NCBI RefSeq assembly: GCF_037963145.1
Contig: NZ_CP150144.1
Location: 744,001-808,000 of the forward strand
Source: Oceanobacillus sp. FSL K6-2867
GTDB lineage: Bacteria > Bacillota > Bacilli > Bacillales > Amphibacillaceae
Direction: 5' to 3'
Length of the DNA stretch: 64,000 nucleotides
Position numbers and translations under genes: made by a program. Below are positions 35,259 to 43,530 of this stretch, one piece after another. Position 1 is the stretch's first letter; each line of letters begins with the position of its first letter. Below the pieces are notes generated by a model. The model saw nothing but the letters and a program-made list of their open reading frames with translations, searched no databases and was not told the origin of the DNA.

Positions 35259-36398
35259 CTGTTTATTGCTTAATGCAAATTTTAAATCATCAATTAAGTC
35301 ATCAGCATCCTCAATTCCAACCGATATACGAATTAATCCATCTGTAATTCCAAGCTCTTTTCTCCGCTCAGCGGGAATTGAAGCATGTGTCATTTTAGCT
35401 GGGACAGAAATCAAGCTTTCGACAGCACCAAGACTTTCGGCTAATGTAAAATAGTTTACCTTACCAAGTACTTCATCTGCTTTTTCAGCACTTCCAACAT
35501 CAAATGACACCATTCCGCCAAACCCAGTTGTCTGCTCCTTAGCAATTTCATGTCCTGGGTGACGCTCACGTCCCGGATAATAAATAGTGGAGACACTTTC
35601 GTGTTTTTCCAGAAACGAAACGATTTTTTTCGTATTTGCCTCAATTGCTTCCATCCGAATAGCCAGTGTTTTAATCCCTCGCATAATGAGCCAGGAATCC
35701 TGCGGTCCAAGTACAGCACCAACTGAATTTTGGATAAAATGAAGCTGTTCTGCAAGCTCTTCTGTGTTTACAATCACTAACCCAGCCACAACATCACTAT
35801 GTCCCCCGATATACTTCGTTGCACTGTGAAGTACAATATCTGCACCTAAATCTAATGGACGCTGCCAATACGGTGTTGCAAACGTATTATCCACAATCAA
35901 AAGTACATCATGCTTTCTTGCAATCTCTGCCATTTTTCGAATATCCGTAATCTTCAATAATGGATTTGTAGGTGTTTCTACAAATATTGCCCTTGTATTC
36001 TCTTGTATGGCAGCTTCAACTGCTTCAGCAGAGCTTGTGTTAGTAAACGTGTGCCCTAAATCAAAACGATTAAGCACTTTTGACATCAAACGATAAGAGC
36101 CACCATAGACATCGTCAGTTAATACAACATGATCTCCAGCGTTAAATAACATCATAACAGATGTCATAGCACCCATTCCTGAACCAAAGGCAAAGCCTGC
36201 TTTGCCATTTTCAAGGTCGGCAATCACTGTCTCCAGGGCATGGCGAGTAGGATTGCCTGTTCTTGAATATTCATACCCTCGATGCTTACCTGCTTCCTCC
36301 TGCTTATACGTACTTACTTGATAAACCGGCACAGAAACAGCTCCTGTTTGTTCATCCCCCGTTATACCACCATGAATCATTTTCGTTTTTGCTCGCAT
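35244..36398 (-). CDS. mccB: cystathionine gamma-lyase / homocysteine gamma-lyase
   Basis: A PLP enzyme splitting cystathionine to cysteine, 2-oxobutyrate and ammonia; 384 residues. YEYSRTGNPTR, SGMGAMTSVMML, ETPTNPLL, DNTFATPYWQRP and the PLP-lysine motif SATKYIGGHSD are all present. It is the last gene of yrrT-luxS-mccA-mccB, reading from homocysteine to cysteine. GGGGG lies upstream of the ATG. Its stop codon lies in the operon terminator. Confidence 0.94.
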   Translation of the reverse strand: MRAKTKMIHGGITGDEQTGAVSVPVYQVSTYKQEEAGKHRGYEYSRTGNPTRHALETVIADLENGKAGFAFGSGMGAMTSVMMLFNAGDHVVLTDDVYGGSYRLMSKVLNRFDLGHTFTNTSSAEAVEAAIQENTRAIFVETPTNPLLKITDIRKMAEIARKHDVLLIVDNTFATPYWQRPLDLGADIVLHSATKYIGGHSDVVAGLVIVNTEELAEQLHFIQNSVGAVLGPQDSWLIMRGIKTLAIRMEAIEANTKKIVSFLEKHESVSTIYYPGRERHPGHEIAKEQTTGFGGMVSFDVGSAEKADEVLGKVNYFTLAESLGAVESLISVPAKMTHASIPAERRKELGITDGLIRISVGIEDADDLIDDLKFALSNKQEQLI

Positions 36399-36417
36399 GA
36401 TTATTCCCCCTTAATTT

Positions 36418-37338
36418 CTAAAATTGTTCATATATTTGCTTACTTAGATAACGGTCACTCGAATCAGGAAAGATTGTAACAATTGTGGTTCCAGGTTTAG
36501 CATTTTTTGCCTCATTTAGGGCTGCAGCCATCGCAGAACCTGAAGAACTTCCAACAAGAAGTCCTTCTTTTGCTGCAAGCTTCTTCACCATCGTAAAAGC
36601 ATCCTTATCTGTAATCGTATAAATATCATCAAAATGCTCGCGATTCATATAATCTGGAAGAAATTCCATCCCAATCCCTTCCGTTAAATGTGGACCTGAT
36701 TGGCCGCCATTGATAATAGAACCCTCCGGCTCAACGATGACCGTTTTAACGTCAGGATTTTTTTCCTTTAGAAATGATGCTATACCTGTAAATGTTCCAC
36801 CAGACCCAGCACCAGAAACAAATACATCCAATTCCCCATCAAGCTCCCTCCAGATTTCTGGAGCAAGTGTCTGATAATACGTCATTGGGTTAGCTGGATT
36901 TGAGAACTGTCTTGGTGAAAAACTATTTGGAATTTCATTTAGTAATTGTTCTGTCTTTTCAATAGCACCCTTCATTCCCAGTTTACGCGGTGTATGAACA
37001 ATTTCCGCTCCTAATGCTTGCATCAGTTGCTGTTTTTCTTTGCTAAAATGTTCTGGAACACAAAATATGACAGAAATTCTTTTATTAAGGGCTGCAATCG
37101 CAAGTCCAATACCGGTATTACCTGCAGTTGGCTCAATAATTACACCGCCTTCTGGTAATGCCCCACGTTTTATTGCATCATCAATCAAAGCAACACCTAA
37201 TCGATCCTTCACACTGCCACCTGGGTTAAAATATTCAAGCTTTGCAAATAAACGTACTTCTTCTGGCAAATTAAAATTTCTAATCTCTAATAACGGGGTA
37301 TCCCCAATCAGTTCATGTATGGATTTATACAGAGCCAT
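36418..37338 (-). CDS. mccA: O-acetylserine-dependent cystathionine beta-synthase
   Basis: 306 residues, a PLP enzyme of the cysteine synthase fold joining homocysteine with O-acetylserine. The PLP lysine is in NPGGSVKDRLG, the substrate loop PTAGNTGIGLA, and the phosphate-binding GAGSGGTFTG and VGSSSGSA follow. The ATG at 37338 is preferred; the GTG at 37353 coincides with the ribosome binding region GTGAGG. Gene order identifies it as mccA rather than cysK. Confidence 0.92.
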   Translation of the reverse strand: MALYKSIHELIGDTPLLEIRNFNLPEEVRLFAKLEYFNPGGSVKDRLGVALIDDAIKRGALPEGGVIIEPTAGNTGIGLAIAALNKRISVIFCVPEHFSKEKQQLMQALGAEIVHTPRKLGMKGAIEKTEQLLNEIPNSFSPRQFSNPANPMTYYQTLAPEIWRELDGELDVFVSGAGSGGTFTGIASFLKEKNPDVKTVIVEPEGSIINGGQSGPHLTEGIGMEFLPDYMNREHFDDIYTITDKDAFTMVKKLAAKEGLLVGSSSGSAMAAALNEAKNAKPGTTIVTIFPDSSDRYLSKQIYEQF

Positions 37339-37371
37339 TTCGTTTCGCCTCACATTACATTTTAGAGGTTA

Positions 37372-37833
37372 TTAAAATACTTCATGCCATTCGTCACGCT
37401 TGCTTAACATTTCCTTAGCGATTTCTTTTGCACCTTCCAAGCTATGGCTTGCAGCCCAGCCGCATTGCACTTCATTGCATGCAGGTACTTCAGTCGCTTC
37501 AAGTACATCCGTTAGCGTTTTTTCAAGCATCGTTAATACGTCATCATAATTGTCATGATTGATTAATGATAAATAAAAGCCAGTCTGGCATCCCATTGGT
37601 CCAATATCAAGAACACTATCTGCATGATTCCGAATGTTCTCAGCCATCAAATGCTCCAAAGAATGAAGGCCTGGCATTTCCATATGCTCCTTATTTGGCT
37701 GTTTAAAACGGATATCATATTTGTGAACTTTATCACCATTTGAACCTTCTGTAATACCAACTAATCTTACATATGGCGCCTTTACTTTTGTGTGATCAAG
37801 ATTAAAGCTTTCCACATTCATTTTTTTTGTCAT
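37372..37833 (-). CDS. luxS: S-ribosylhomocysteine lyase, AI-2 synthase
   Basis: 153 residues. It splits S-ribosylhomocysteine to homocysteine and DPD, the autoinducer-2 precursor. The metal ligands are in HSLEHLMAE (His, His) and CGWAASHS (Cys region); MGCQTGFYL is also conserved. The ATG at 37833 has GGGGAG about 10 bases upstream. It lies where mtnN is found in the B. subtilis mcc operon, feeding homocysteine directly to MccA. Confidence 0.96.
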   Translation of the reverse strand: MTKKMNVESFNLDHTKVKAPYVRLVGITEGSNGDKVHKYDIRFKQPNKEHMEMPGLHSLEHLMAENIRNHADSVLDIGPMGCQTGFYLSLINHDNYDDVLTMLEKTLTDVLEATEVPACNEVQCGWAASHSLEGAKEIAKEMLSKRDEWHEVF

Positions 37834-37855
37834 TATTTCATTACTCCCCACATTT

Positions 37856-38494
37856 TTATTTTTTGCTTGCGGTTAATACCCAAACAAAATTATTCATTTG
37901 CCTAAATGATACATCAAATCCATGCTTTTCAAAAGCATTCTTCATTGTATCCAATGTGGGATAGTATTCACGATTTAAATCTTCAGCCAGGTCATAATGT
38001 CTTTTTTCCATAGCGTATTTTATTTGCATTTCTTTATCAGCTTCCGTTTTAAACATCGTATCTCCAAAAACAACTTTTCCATTTGGTGGTAGTAATTCTG
38101 CAAATTGTTTAGTCGCAATCGCCTTCTCCTCATCTGTTAAATGATGAAAGGCATACGTACTTGTAATCGTCTCAATCTTTTCAGCAGGTGTCGGATAGAT
38201 TAAAAAGTCACCATCAAGAATAGTCAAACCTGGAATTTTCTTTTTTGCAATGGTTCTCATTTCTTTCGAAGGTTCAATTCCAATAATATCGTGCCCGGCC
38301 TGTAAAAGCTTCTTGGATAAATTTCCTGTTCCAACCCCAAATTCCAATACCCTGCCAACACTCTGTTCCACTACTTCATTCAGGATTGCATCATAATTAA
38401 CAAAAACCTCAGCATATTGCGGATCTTCCCCAACTACACTTTTATCATAATCCTCCGCCCACTCTTCAAATAACTCAATAAACTCTCTCCCCAT
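37856..38494 (-). CDS. yrrT: SAM-dependent methyltransferase YrrT
   Basis: 212 residues, class I methyltransferase: [16 protein letters not shown] (motif I), [15 protein letters not shown] and [13 protein letters not shown]. Size and location at the head of the mcc operon match YrrT of B. subtilis, whose substrate is unknown. It generates S-adenosylhomocysteine, so cotranscription with luxS-mccAB links it to recycling. ATG with GGGAGAG upstream. Confidence 0.9.
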   Translation of the reverse strand: MGREFIELFEEWAEDYDKSVVGEDPQYAEVFVNYDAILNEVVEQSVGRVLEFGVGTGNLSKKLLQAGHDIIGIEPSKEMRTIAKKKIPGLTILDGDFLIYPTPAEKIETITSTYAFHHLTDEEKAIATKQFAELLPPNGKVVFGDTMFKTEADKEMQIKYAMEKRHYDLAEDLNREYYPTLDTMKNAFEKHGFDVSFRQMNNFVWVLTASKK

Positions 38495-38562
38495 TTTTTA
38501 TCAACTCCGAAGTTTATTAAATCAAAGTAACTAACTAAGATTACTAAGGATTATATGTATGT

Positions 38563-38591
38563 ACTATACCACAGGTTCCGATTTGTGACAA
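38563..38591 (-). promoter_or_regulatory. SigA-type promoter of yrrT-luxS-mccAB
   Basis: On the minus strand TTGTCA (38591-38586), a 17-base spacer and TATAGT (38568-38563), about 70 bases before yrrT. No S-box, and no CymR site I can defend, is seen between promoter and gene. Confidence 0.65.
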
Positions 38592-38610
38592 AGCTTTTAT
38601 TAAAAACCAT

Positions 38611-38645
38611 AAGAAAAGAGTGCTCCATTTATGGAACACCCTTTA
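38611..38645 (-). terminator. terminator of the YhcN/YlaJ gene
   Basis: GTGCTCCAT and ATGGAACAC form a stem with one mismatch, followed by CTCTTTTCTT on the minus strand. Confidence 0.7.
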
Positions 38646-38648
38646 TTA

Positions 38649-39251
38649 TTATCGTCTATTCTGCGGAAAAAGTCGTTCAATCATATTTCCCATCTGATCG
38701 AAAAACCCTTCAACTGGCTCGCCGTTGTTAACATCATCAACATAATTATTCGTTAAATCAATAAAATCAGGATTCGTGGATACATATACATTATCAATGT
38801 CACGATCCACAGACTTTACAACATCTCCAATTTTTTCTTTTACTTCATCCGTAAGTTCTTCACCATTATCACGTGTTCCACGATTTGTATCGCGGTTTGT
38901 GTCAAGAGTTGCAGCTACATATGCATTATTATCTGTTGTTAGTACATATGCGCGGTCAATACCTTTGATCTCGTTCGTAATTCGCTCTGCAGCCTCTTCT
39001 GAAATATCATATTGGTTTTGCTCATTTGCTCGGTTTCCATCGTTATCCCGATTCTGGAACCGTTCGGAATCACGATCCAATGCATAATTTCGAACATTCG
39101 TCATTCCTTCACCAGCATTGTTGTAAAACCTTGTTTGTTCAATATTGTCATTGGGACCTGTTGCATTATCTCGAGCATTATTATCTGTTGCTTGGCAAGC
39201 TGTTAAAGTAAAAAAAGTCGCAGCAGCGATACTTATGAGTTTCCATTTCAT
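38649..39251 (-). CDS. YhcN/YlaJ-family sporulation lipoprotein
   Basis: 200 residues with lipoprotein signal MKWKLISIAAATFFTLTAC (lipobox LTAC). An Asn/Asp/Arg-rich linker is followed by the conserved YhcN/YlaJ domain: SEEAAERITNEIKGIDRAYV, AYVAATLD, and VKEKIGDVVKSVDRDIDNVY with SVSTNPD-like end. Members are found in the inner spore membrane. The ATG at 39251 has AAGGAGG 8 bases upstream; the adjacent ATG at 39254 is the alternative. Confidence 0.88.
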   Translation of the reverse strand: MKWKLISIAAATFFTLTACQATDNNARDNATGPNDNIEQTRFYNNAGEGMTNVRNYALDRDSERFQNRDNDGNRANEQNQYDISEEAAERITNEIKGIDRAYVLTTDNNAYVAATLDTNRDTNRGTRDNGEELTDEVKEKIGDVVKSVDRDIDNVYVSTNPDFIDLTNNYVDDVNNGEPVEGFFDQMGNMIERLFPQNRR

Positions 39252-39418
39252 CATGAATTCCTCCTTATGCATTTGCTCTTAGTATGTAACGGAGATGCAT
39301 TCCTATGCTTGAATTCCTGCATCCTTTAATTGGCATTCACACCAAATAAATGACACGCATTATATATAAAAAGCGGGAAGCCTAATTAGTAACCCTTTAA
39401 ATGAAGGAGGGGGAAAAG

Positions 39419-39652
39419 TTGATTCCAGACTATGACAAAGCTTTATATTATACACTGTGGGGCCAATGGGATGATCTACTCGTACTAATGGTTCGAACAA
39501 AGGATGATATTCTTTCCAAAAAGATTGAACAATTTTTAAATGCTTATCACTATTCACTCGATGAGTCTAAAGTAATTAACACGCATGATACATTGCTTTA
39601 TTATATAGACCATGCGATGAAATATACCCCACCAGTCATGATGGAAATATAA
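39419..39652 (+). CDS. yhdB: YhdB-like small protein
   Basis: 77 residues from TTG at 39419, chosen because GGAGGGGG lies 5 bases upstream; an ATG at 39401 precedes that site. YDKALYYTLWGQWDDLLVLM and LSKKIEQFLNAYHYS match the YhdB family of Bacillus. Function unknown, predicted soluble. It is convergent with rsgI across a shared terminator. Confidence 0.72.
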   Translation: MIPDYDKALYYTLWGQWDDLLVLMVRTKDDILSKKIEQFLNAYHYSLDESKVINTHDTLLYYIDHAMKYTPPVMMEI

Positions 39653-39690
39653 AAAAGGAAAAGCACGGCTTCAAGTGCTTTTCCTTTTTA
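39651..39690. terminator. bidirectional terminator between yhdB and rsgI
   Basis: AAAAGGAAAAGCAC and GTGCTTTTCCTTTT form a 14-bp stem with flanking A and T runs. Confidence 0.92.
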
Positions 39691-39691
39691 A

Positions 39692-40519
39692 TCATATTTT
39701 GGTAATTACAATATCGTAAATTCTGGTAAAGTTTTTTTTATTCTCTAACCGCGACGAATTTTTATCATCTGAATCTTCCTCATTAAAAAAAGTATCAATA
39801 ATTGCTCTATCATCAGAAGAAATTGATGGTAAATCATCTGCAGCTGTATCCTCATCCAGGATTTCTAAAGCCATTACTTCATTCATTGAAGCTGATTCTT
39901 CCTTTGCTTGCTCCCTGATTTTTTGCGGAATTAACAATGTAGCTATTTCCCATTCAGGTATACTTTCAAAGAAGTTCTCCAATTCCAGTGGTATAAAGGT
40001 GTTTCGATCAGGTACTCCATCAACAAAGCTAAAGCCGACTACCATATTTTTTTCATCATTCACTAATCCTGTTTGCTCACTGATAGCTAATATACGCCCA
40101 ATTACCTCTTCCAGGAATTCATCTTGATAATTTGTCAGCTCTTCCACAATTATCAAGGCTTCATCATTTAGAGCCCGTATCGATTGCACATTAAATTTAT
40201 CATTTACTTCCATCTCAATACTAGGGTTCATATCCAATGTCACGTATGCATAAGATTCACTTTCACCTGAAAGCAAATAAAAAGGTAGTATAAGTAACAA
40301 TATGACACATGTCATGAGAAATATTTTAACCGGTGTCTTCAACATACTCCAAGAATAAAAAACGGAAATATGCCCCTTATTGAGTTCCAGCGGTTCATAG
40401 GCGACTTCCTCCCCGATTATTACACCTTTTTCACATGGCTTCGCTTTTAAAAAGGAACCCTCCTTGGTCATAATAATCGTATAGTTGTGATGGAGCTCCA
40501 TCACAATTCCTTTTTTCAT
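39692..40519 (-). CDS. rsgI: RsgI-family anti-sigma factor for SigI
   Basis: 275 residues. Residues ~1-55 are the cytoplasmic RsgI_N sigma-binding domain (KKGIVMELHHNYTIIMTKEG), one transmembrane helix follows at ~66-85 (IFLMTCVILLLILPFYLL), then an extracellular domain. VTLDMNPSIEME contains the Asn-Pro pair at which RsgI proteins self-cleave in signalling. B. subtilis RsgI is about 380 residues; this one lacks the long Glu/Lys-rich C-terminal region. It overlaps sigI by 4 bases. Confidence 0.9.
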   Translation of the reverse strand: MKKGIVMELHHNYTIIMTKEGSFLKAKPCEKGVIIGEEVAYEPLELNKGHISVFYSWSMLKTPVKIFLMTCVILLLILPFYLLSGESESYAYVTLDMNPSIEMEVNDKFNVQSIRALNDEALIIVEELTNYQDEFLEEVIGRILAISEQTGLVNDEKNMVVGFSFVDGVPDRNTFIPLELENFFESIPEWEIATLLIPQKIREQAKEESASMNEVMALEILDEDTAADDLPSISSDDRAIIDTFFNEEDSDDKNSSRLENKKNFTRIYDIVITKI

Positions 40520-41247
40520 TGCCCCACTCCCTTAAGATAATCCTTAAGATAGATGTAGTCTCCACTTAACACAATGAATATTGCTAAAATAAATTTCCGA
40601 TTCCGTTCCAATGTCTTTTTGCTGACATCTACTTTTTTTACAAGCTCTTTAATCGGAAGTTTCTTTTTGCGGCAAACATATTCATTTAAATGCTTATCAT
40701 GATAAAGAATTCTAGCAGTCCTTACTGCAGAATCCCGTGCATCTCTATGTTTGGGAGAGACCTCTGTCAGTTCAACCAATGTCAACTTATATTCACGCAG
40801 CTTTTCCTTAAACTCCATGATTTCTTCTTTACGATAAACAGCATCTAATTCCTGATTATACTTATCCTTTACAACGGCAACTTCTAATGGATTTTCCATA
40901 AGCTCCTCGTCAAAATTCTCATCAAGTGAAATAGATGAAGGTCTTTTTTGATTATAGCGAATGTAATCAATTACTTTTCTTTTTATAACAAGCTTAGCAA
41001 AGGATAAAAAAGAACTTCCCCGGTCTGCGGAAAAAGAAAAGATAGCTTCATTAAACGCAGAAAGCCCTATACTAAATTCATCATCTCTCTTTGGATCTAT
41101 GTATCGTTTGCATACTTCCGAAACACATTTTGCAATAAATGGTTGATATGTACGCAGTAAATAATTTTGCGCTGCCGTATCCCCTTGCTGAATTGATGCT
41201 ACCAACTCTTCAAGAGGTTGTTCTTGAACTGAAGTGCTTGCTATCAT
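40516..41247 (-). CDS. sigI: RNA polymerase sigma factor SigI
   Basis: 243 residues of the SigI branch of sigma-70: QQGDTAAQNYLLRTYQPFIAK with YIDPKRDDEFSIGLSAFNEA (region 2, core binding and -10 recognition), SFAKLVIKRKVIDYIRY, and a C-terminal DNA-binding region KKKLPIKELVKKVDVSKKT. In Bacillus it serves heat and cell-wall stress; the RsgI partner is adjacent. GGAGGTG precedes the ATG. I could not find a SigI-type autoregulatory promoter with confidence. Confidence 0.93.
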   Translation of the reverse strand: MIASTSVQEQPLEELVASIQQGDTAAQNYLLRTYQPFIAKCVSEVCKRYIDPKRDDEFSIGLSAFNEAIFSFSADRGSSFLSFAKLVIKRKVIDYIRYNQKRPSSISLDENFDEELMENPLEVAVVKDKYNQELDAVYRKEEIMEFKEKLREYKLTLVELTEVSPKHRDARDSAVRTARILYHDKHLNEYVCRKKKLPIKELVKKVDVSKKTLERNRKFILAIFIVLSGDYIYLKDYLKGVGQ

Positions 41248-41719
41248 TTAAAAGCACCTCCGTCCATTATAAAATACGTATGTAAAATACTCTTTTTGGG
41301 CGTACGATTTAAAACTCTATTGTATTGTATATATATCATATGATGTTCCCACCATTTTCATTTTTATTTTATAAACGGTTGTTCAAAGTCCGCAGAAATG
41401 GACACTTAAAATAGGGATTTTCTACTGCCTTTTTTTACCCGCATCAGTCATCCATATTACTCAAATTGTCTTTTTTAGTTATATATCGACAAATAACGCT
41501 AATATTTTCAGTACATCCATGTTAACGTAATGCCGATTATGTTGCTATCTCAATTCCATTACAGTTCCTTTAAAAAACAGTAACTAAAGAAATTAAATAC
41601 ACTAATTAAATTTTTAAAATTAATCTAAATAATTCATAAGTAATGTAAGGCATATTAAAACACCTCCATGTATTTTTAGATTAGGAGGCGTTATTTGATC
41701 GTTACCGCTATAGATTACC
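41248..41719. other. 470-bp intergenic region upstream of sigI
   Basis: No open frame with a ribosome binding site. It contains the sigI 5' region (TATAAT about 20 bases before the start, without a good -35) and, near 41660-41690, CCTCC and GGAGG facing each other downstream of the PRC-barrel gene, a weak terminator candidate. Nothing else recognised. Confidence 0.45.
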
Positions 41720-42454
41720 TTAATTAAAGCTCATTAAAATCTCATCTTTCTGATGAAACGGCTTGTTGTTTAAAATACCGGCAATGGAATCATTTATATA
41801 CAAATCTTTTTCAAACCAATCCGCCGTGTTTATTTGTCTTGTGTGAAAAATATAAAACTCATTTTCAACAATACTCCTACTGCTTCGAACGACGATATAT
41901 TCGATTTTCCATTTTGACGTATCATAGATCATATCTGCAATTCGTCCTATCTTGCCATCTTTTGCATGCACTTTAAAATCGATCGTTTCGTCTTCACTAC
42001 GCAAATAGTTATCTTGTTCATGGTATCCTTCATTTCGATCCAAGTGCGGCTCTTCTGGAGGCGGGCCATTCTCGACCCCTGTAACCGGGAACGTCCCCAA
42101 AAGTCCACGTCCTGCGTGAGGCAATGCATTATCCGTATAGCTGTTCCATCCAAAATAATTAATTAAGTGATTTTCCTTATCCTTGGTTAAATCCTCATTT
42201 TCTGGTACAGGCGGACTATTTCGGATCATCAGCTTATCGTATTCCACATTAACGCTTTCATTAGCTTCATCTACCTCGAAAAAGGCATTTGGTGACAGGA
42301 GAACCTTTCTGCCTGGAAGCCATTTTCTTGTATCCACAATAGCATAGCGTATTTCCCAGTTATGATCATCGAAATAAAAGTCTTTAATTTTTCCAAGTTC
42401 ACCGTCTGTTGCGTGAATATTATAATGCTTAGCCTGAGATGTTAAACGCATCAT
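41720..42454 (-). CDS. protein with two PRC-barrel domains
   Basis: 244 residues. Two repeats of the PRC-barrel pattern: TDGELGKIKDFYFDDHNWEI...DTRKWLPGRKVLLS and KDGKIGRIADMIYDTSKWKI...SSRSIVENEFYI, with a Pro/Gly-rich linker near residues 120-155. PRC barrels occur in RimM, photosynthetic reaction centre H subunits and sporulation YlmC/YmxH-like proteins; duplicated forms are common in Bacillaceae and have no known function. The start is one of two adjacent ATGs (42454/42451) after GGGGGTG. Confidence 0.8.
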   Translation of the reverse strand: MMRLTSQAKHYNIHATDGELGKIKDFYFDDHNWEIRYAIVDTRKWLPGRKVLLSPNAFFEVDEANESVNVEYDKLMIRNSPPVPENEDLTKDKENHLINYFGWNSYTDNALPHAGRGLLGTFPVTGVENGPPPEEPHLDRNEGYHEQDNYLRSEDETIDFKVHAKDGKIGRIADMIYDTSKWKIEYIVVRSSRSIVENEFYIFHTRQINTADWFEKDLYINDSIAGILNNKPFHQKDEILMSFN

Positions 42455-42542
42455 TTCGTGCACCCCCATAAAGGTTTTATAAGGTACATACCCTTTCTAA
42501 AAAACAATAAAACCCAGGAATACTTATTCCTGGGCATGCTTG

Positions 42543-42662
42543 TGTAAAGTGAAACTTCATTCAGTGGGGGGTTAACTGAATGTTAGTTGAACAGAATCAG
42601 GAATTTACGGGGTGTTTATCCCCACCAAATCATTTATAGTTCTCACGCTTAGAGGTGGGGGT
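42543..42662 (+). repeat. dispersed structured repeat family 4, copy 1
   Basis: Contains CATTCAGT...ACTGAATG (hairpin), TTGAACAGAATCAGGAA, CCCCACC...GGTGGGG (hairpin) and TATTAAAGCCCGTTAATGC. The same order of elements, with compensating base changes, occurs at 47340-47535. No coding capacity. It abuts the 3' end of the protease gene. Confidence 0.65.
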
Positions 42663-42663
42663 A

Positions 42664-43485
42664 TTAAAGCCCGTTAATGCGTGGGAAATGATCAATTGAT
42701 ATAAACAGTCCAACCTTACCGTGGTTCTCATGATCGAGCGTTGCAAATATAACACCAATTACTTCACCATTCTGATTCATAACAGGACTTCCACTATTTC
42801 CGCGATAGACTGGAGCATCTAACATAAAGACACGTTCATTCCAACCGGATAATTGAGTGTCACCAATAATGGTCCCCTCATTTGCAATTCCATTAAATCG
42901 CAAAGGATTACCAATGAATCGAATGGGTTCATTTTCTTCAATATTCGCATGCTCAGCTAATGATAAGGATGGCAGTCCTTGTTCATTCACTTCAAGAACG
43001 GCTAAGTCAATTTCTGGATATAGTTCCGTAACTTCTGCCGTGAATAAACCATCTTCAGGAAATGCAACAGTTACTTGCTCTTCCCCTTCGATAACATGAT
43101 GATTTGTTAAAATGGTGCCATTTGCAGAAATAGAAAATCCGGTTCCCTTACTGTCATCTGTTTCTACAACGACAACAGCTTCTTTAAACGTTCGAATATC
43201 TTCTTCAGCTGATAGCTTAGCAGATGTAATAAGAAAATCAATTGCAGGTATCGAAAAGGTTTGCGGTATTAAGGCAAAAAGGTTAAACACTAAAGCAAAA
43301 GCAATCAGCCAAAACGCCCATTTTGGAAATGGACGCTTCGGTGCTGTTTCTTCGTCAGAACGACGTGCTCGCTCTAAAGCCTTTCTACGTTCTTCTTGGA
43401 CAAGCTCATATAATTCTTCATCATCAAACTCTTCATATAAGTCCGCATCAAGTCTATCATCATTTTTATCTTGTTTATGATCCAT
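42664..43485 (-). CDS. membrane-anchored trypsin-like serine protease, HtrA-like without PDZ
   Basis: 273 residues. An acidic/basic N-terminal cytoplasmic part (residues 1-52) and one transmembrane helix (~53-72, WAFWLIAFALVFNLFALIP) precede an S1C protease domain. His of the triad is in LTNHHVIEG, Asp in YPEIDLAVLEV, Ser in YRGNSGSPVMN. HtrA enzymes normally have one or two PDZ domains after the protease; here the protein ends at the protease fold. Single gene upstream of a repeat copy. Confidence 0.9.
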   Translation of the reverse strand: MDHKQDKNDDRLDADLYEEFDDEELYELVQEERRKALERARRSDEETAPKRPFPKWAFWLIAFALVFNLFALIPQTFSIPAIDFLITSAKLSAEEDIRTFKEAVVVVETDDSKGTGFSISANGTILTNHHVIEGEEQVTVAFPEDGLFTAEVTELYPEIDLAVLEVNEQGLPSLSLAEHANIEENEPIRFIGNPLRFNGIANEGTIIGDTQLSGWNERVFMLDAPVYRGNSGSPVMNQNGEVIGVIFATLDHENHGKVGLFISIDHFPRINGL

Positions 43486-43530
43486 AAGCCACCTCGCATG
43501 AAACGTAGTTAAGAGCGCATAAGGCTAAAC

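Noticed and set aside
39401-39418. ATG at 39401 as start of the YhdB-like gene
   Set aside because: This ATG precedes and overlaps the strong GGAGGGGG site; the TTG at 39419 has the right spacing and gives the family-typical N-terminus.
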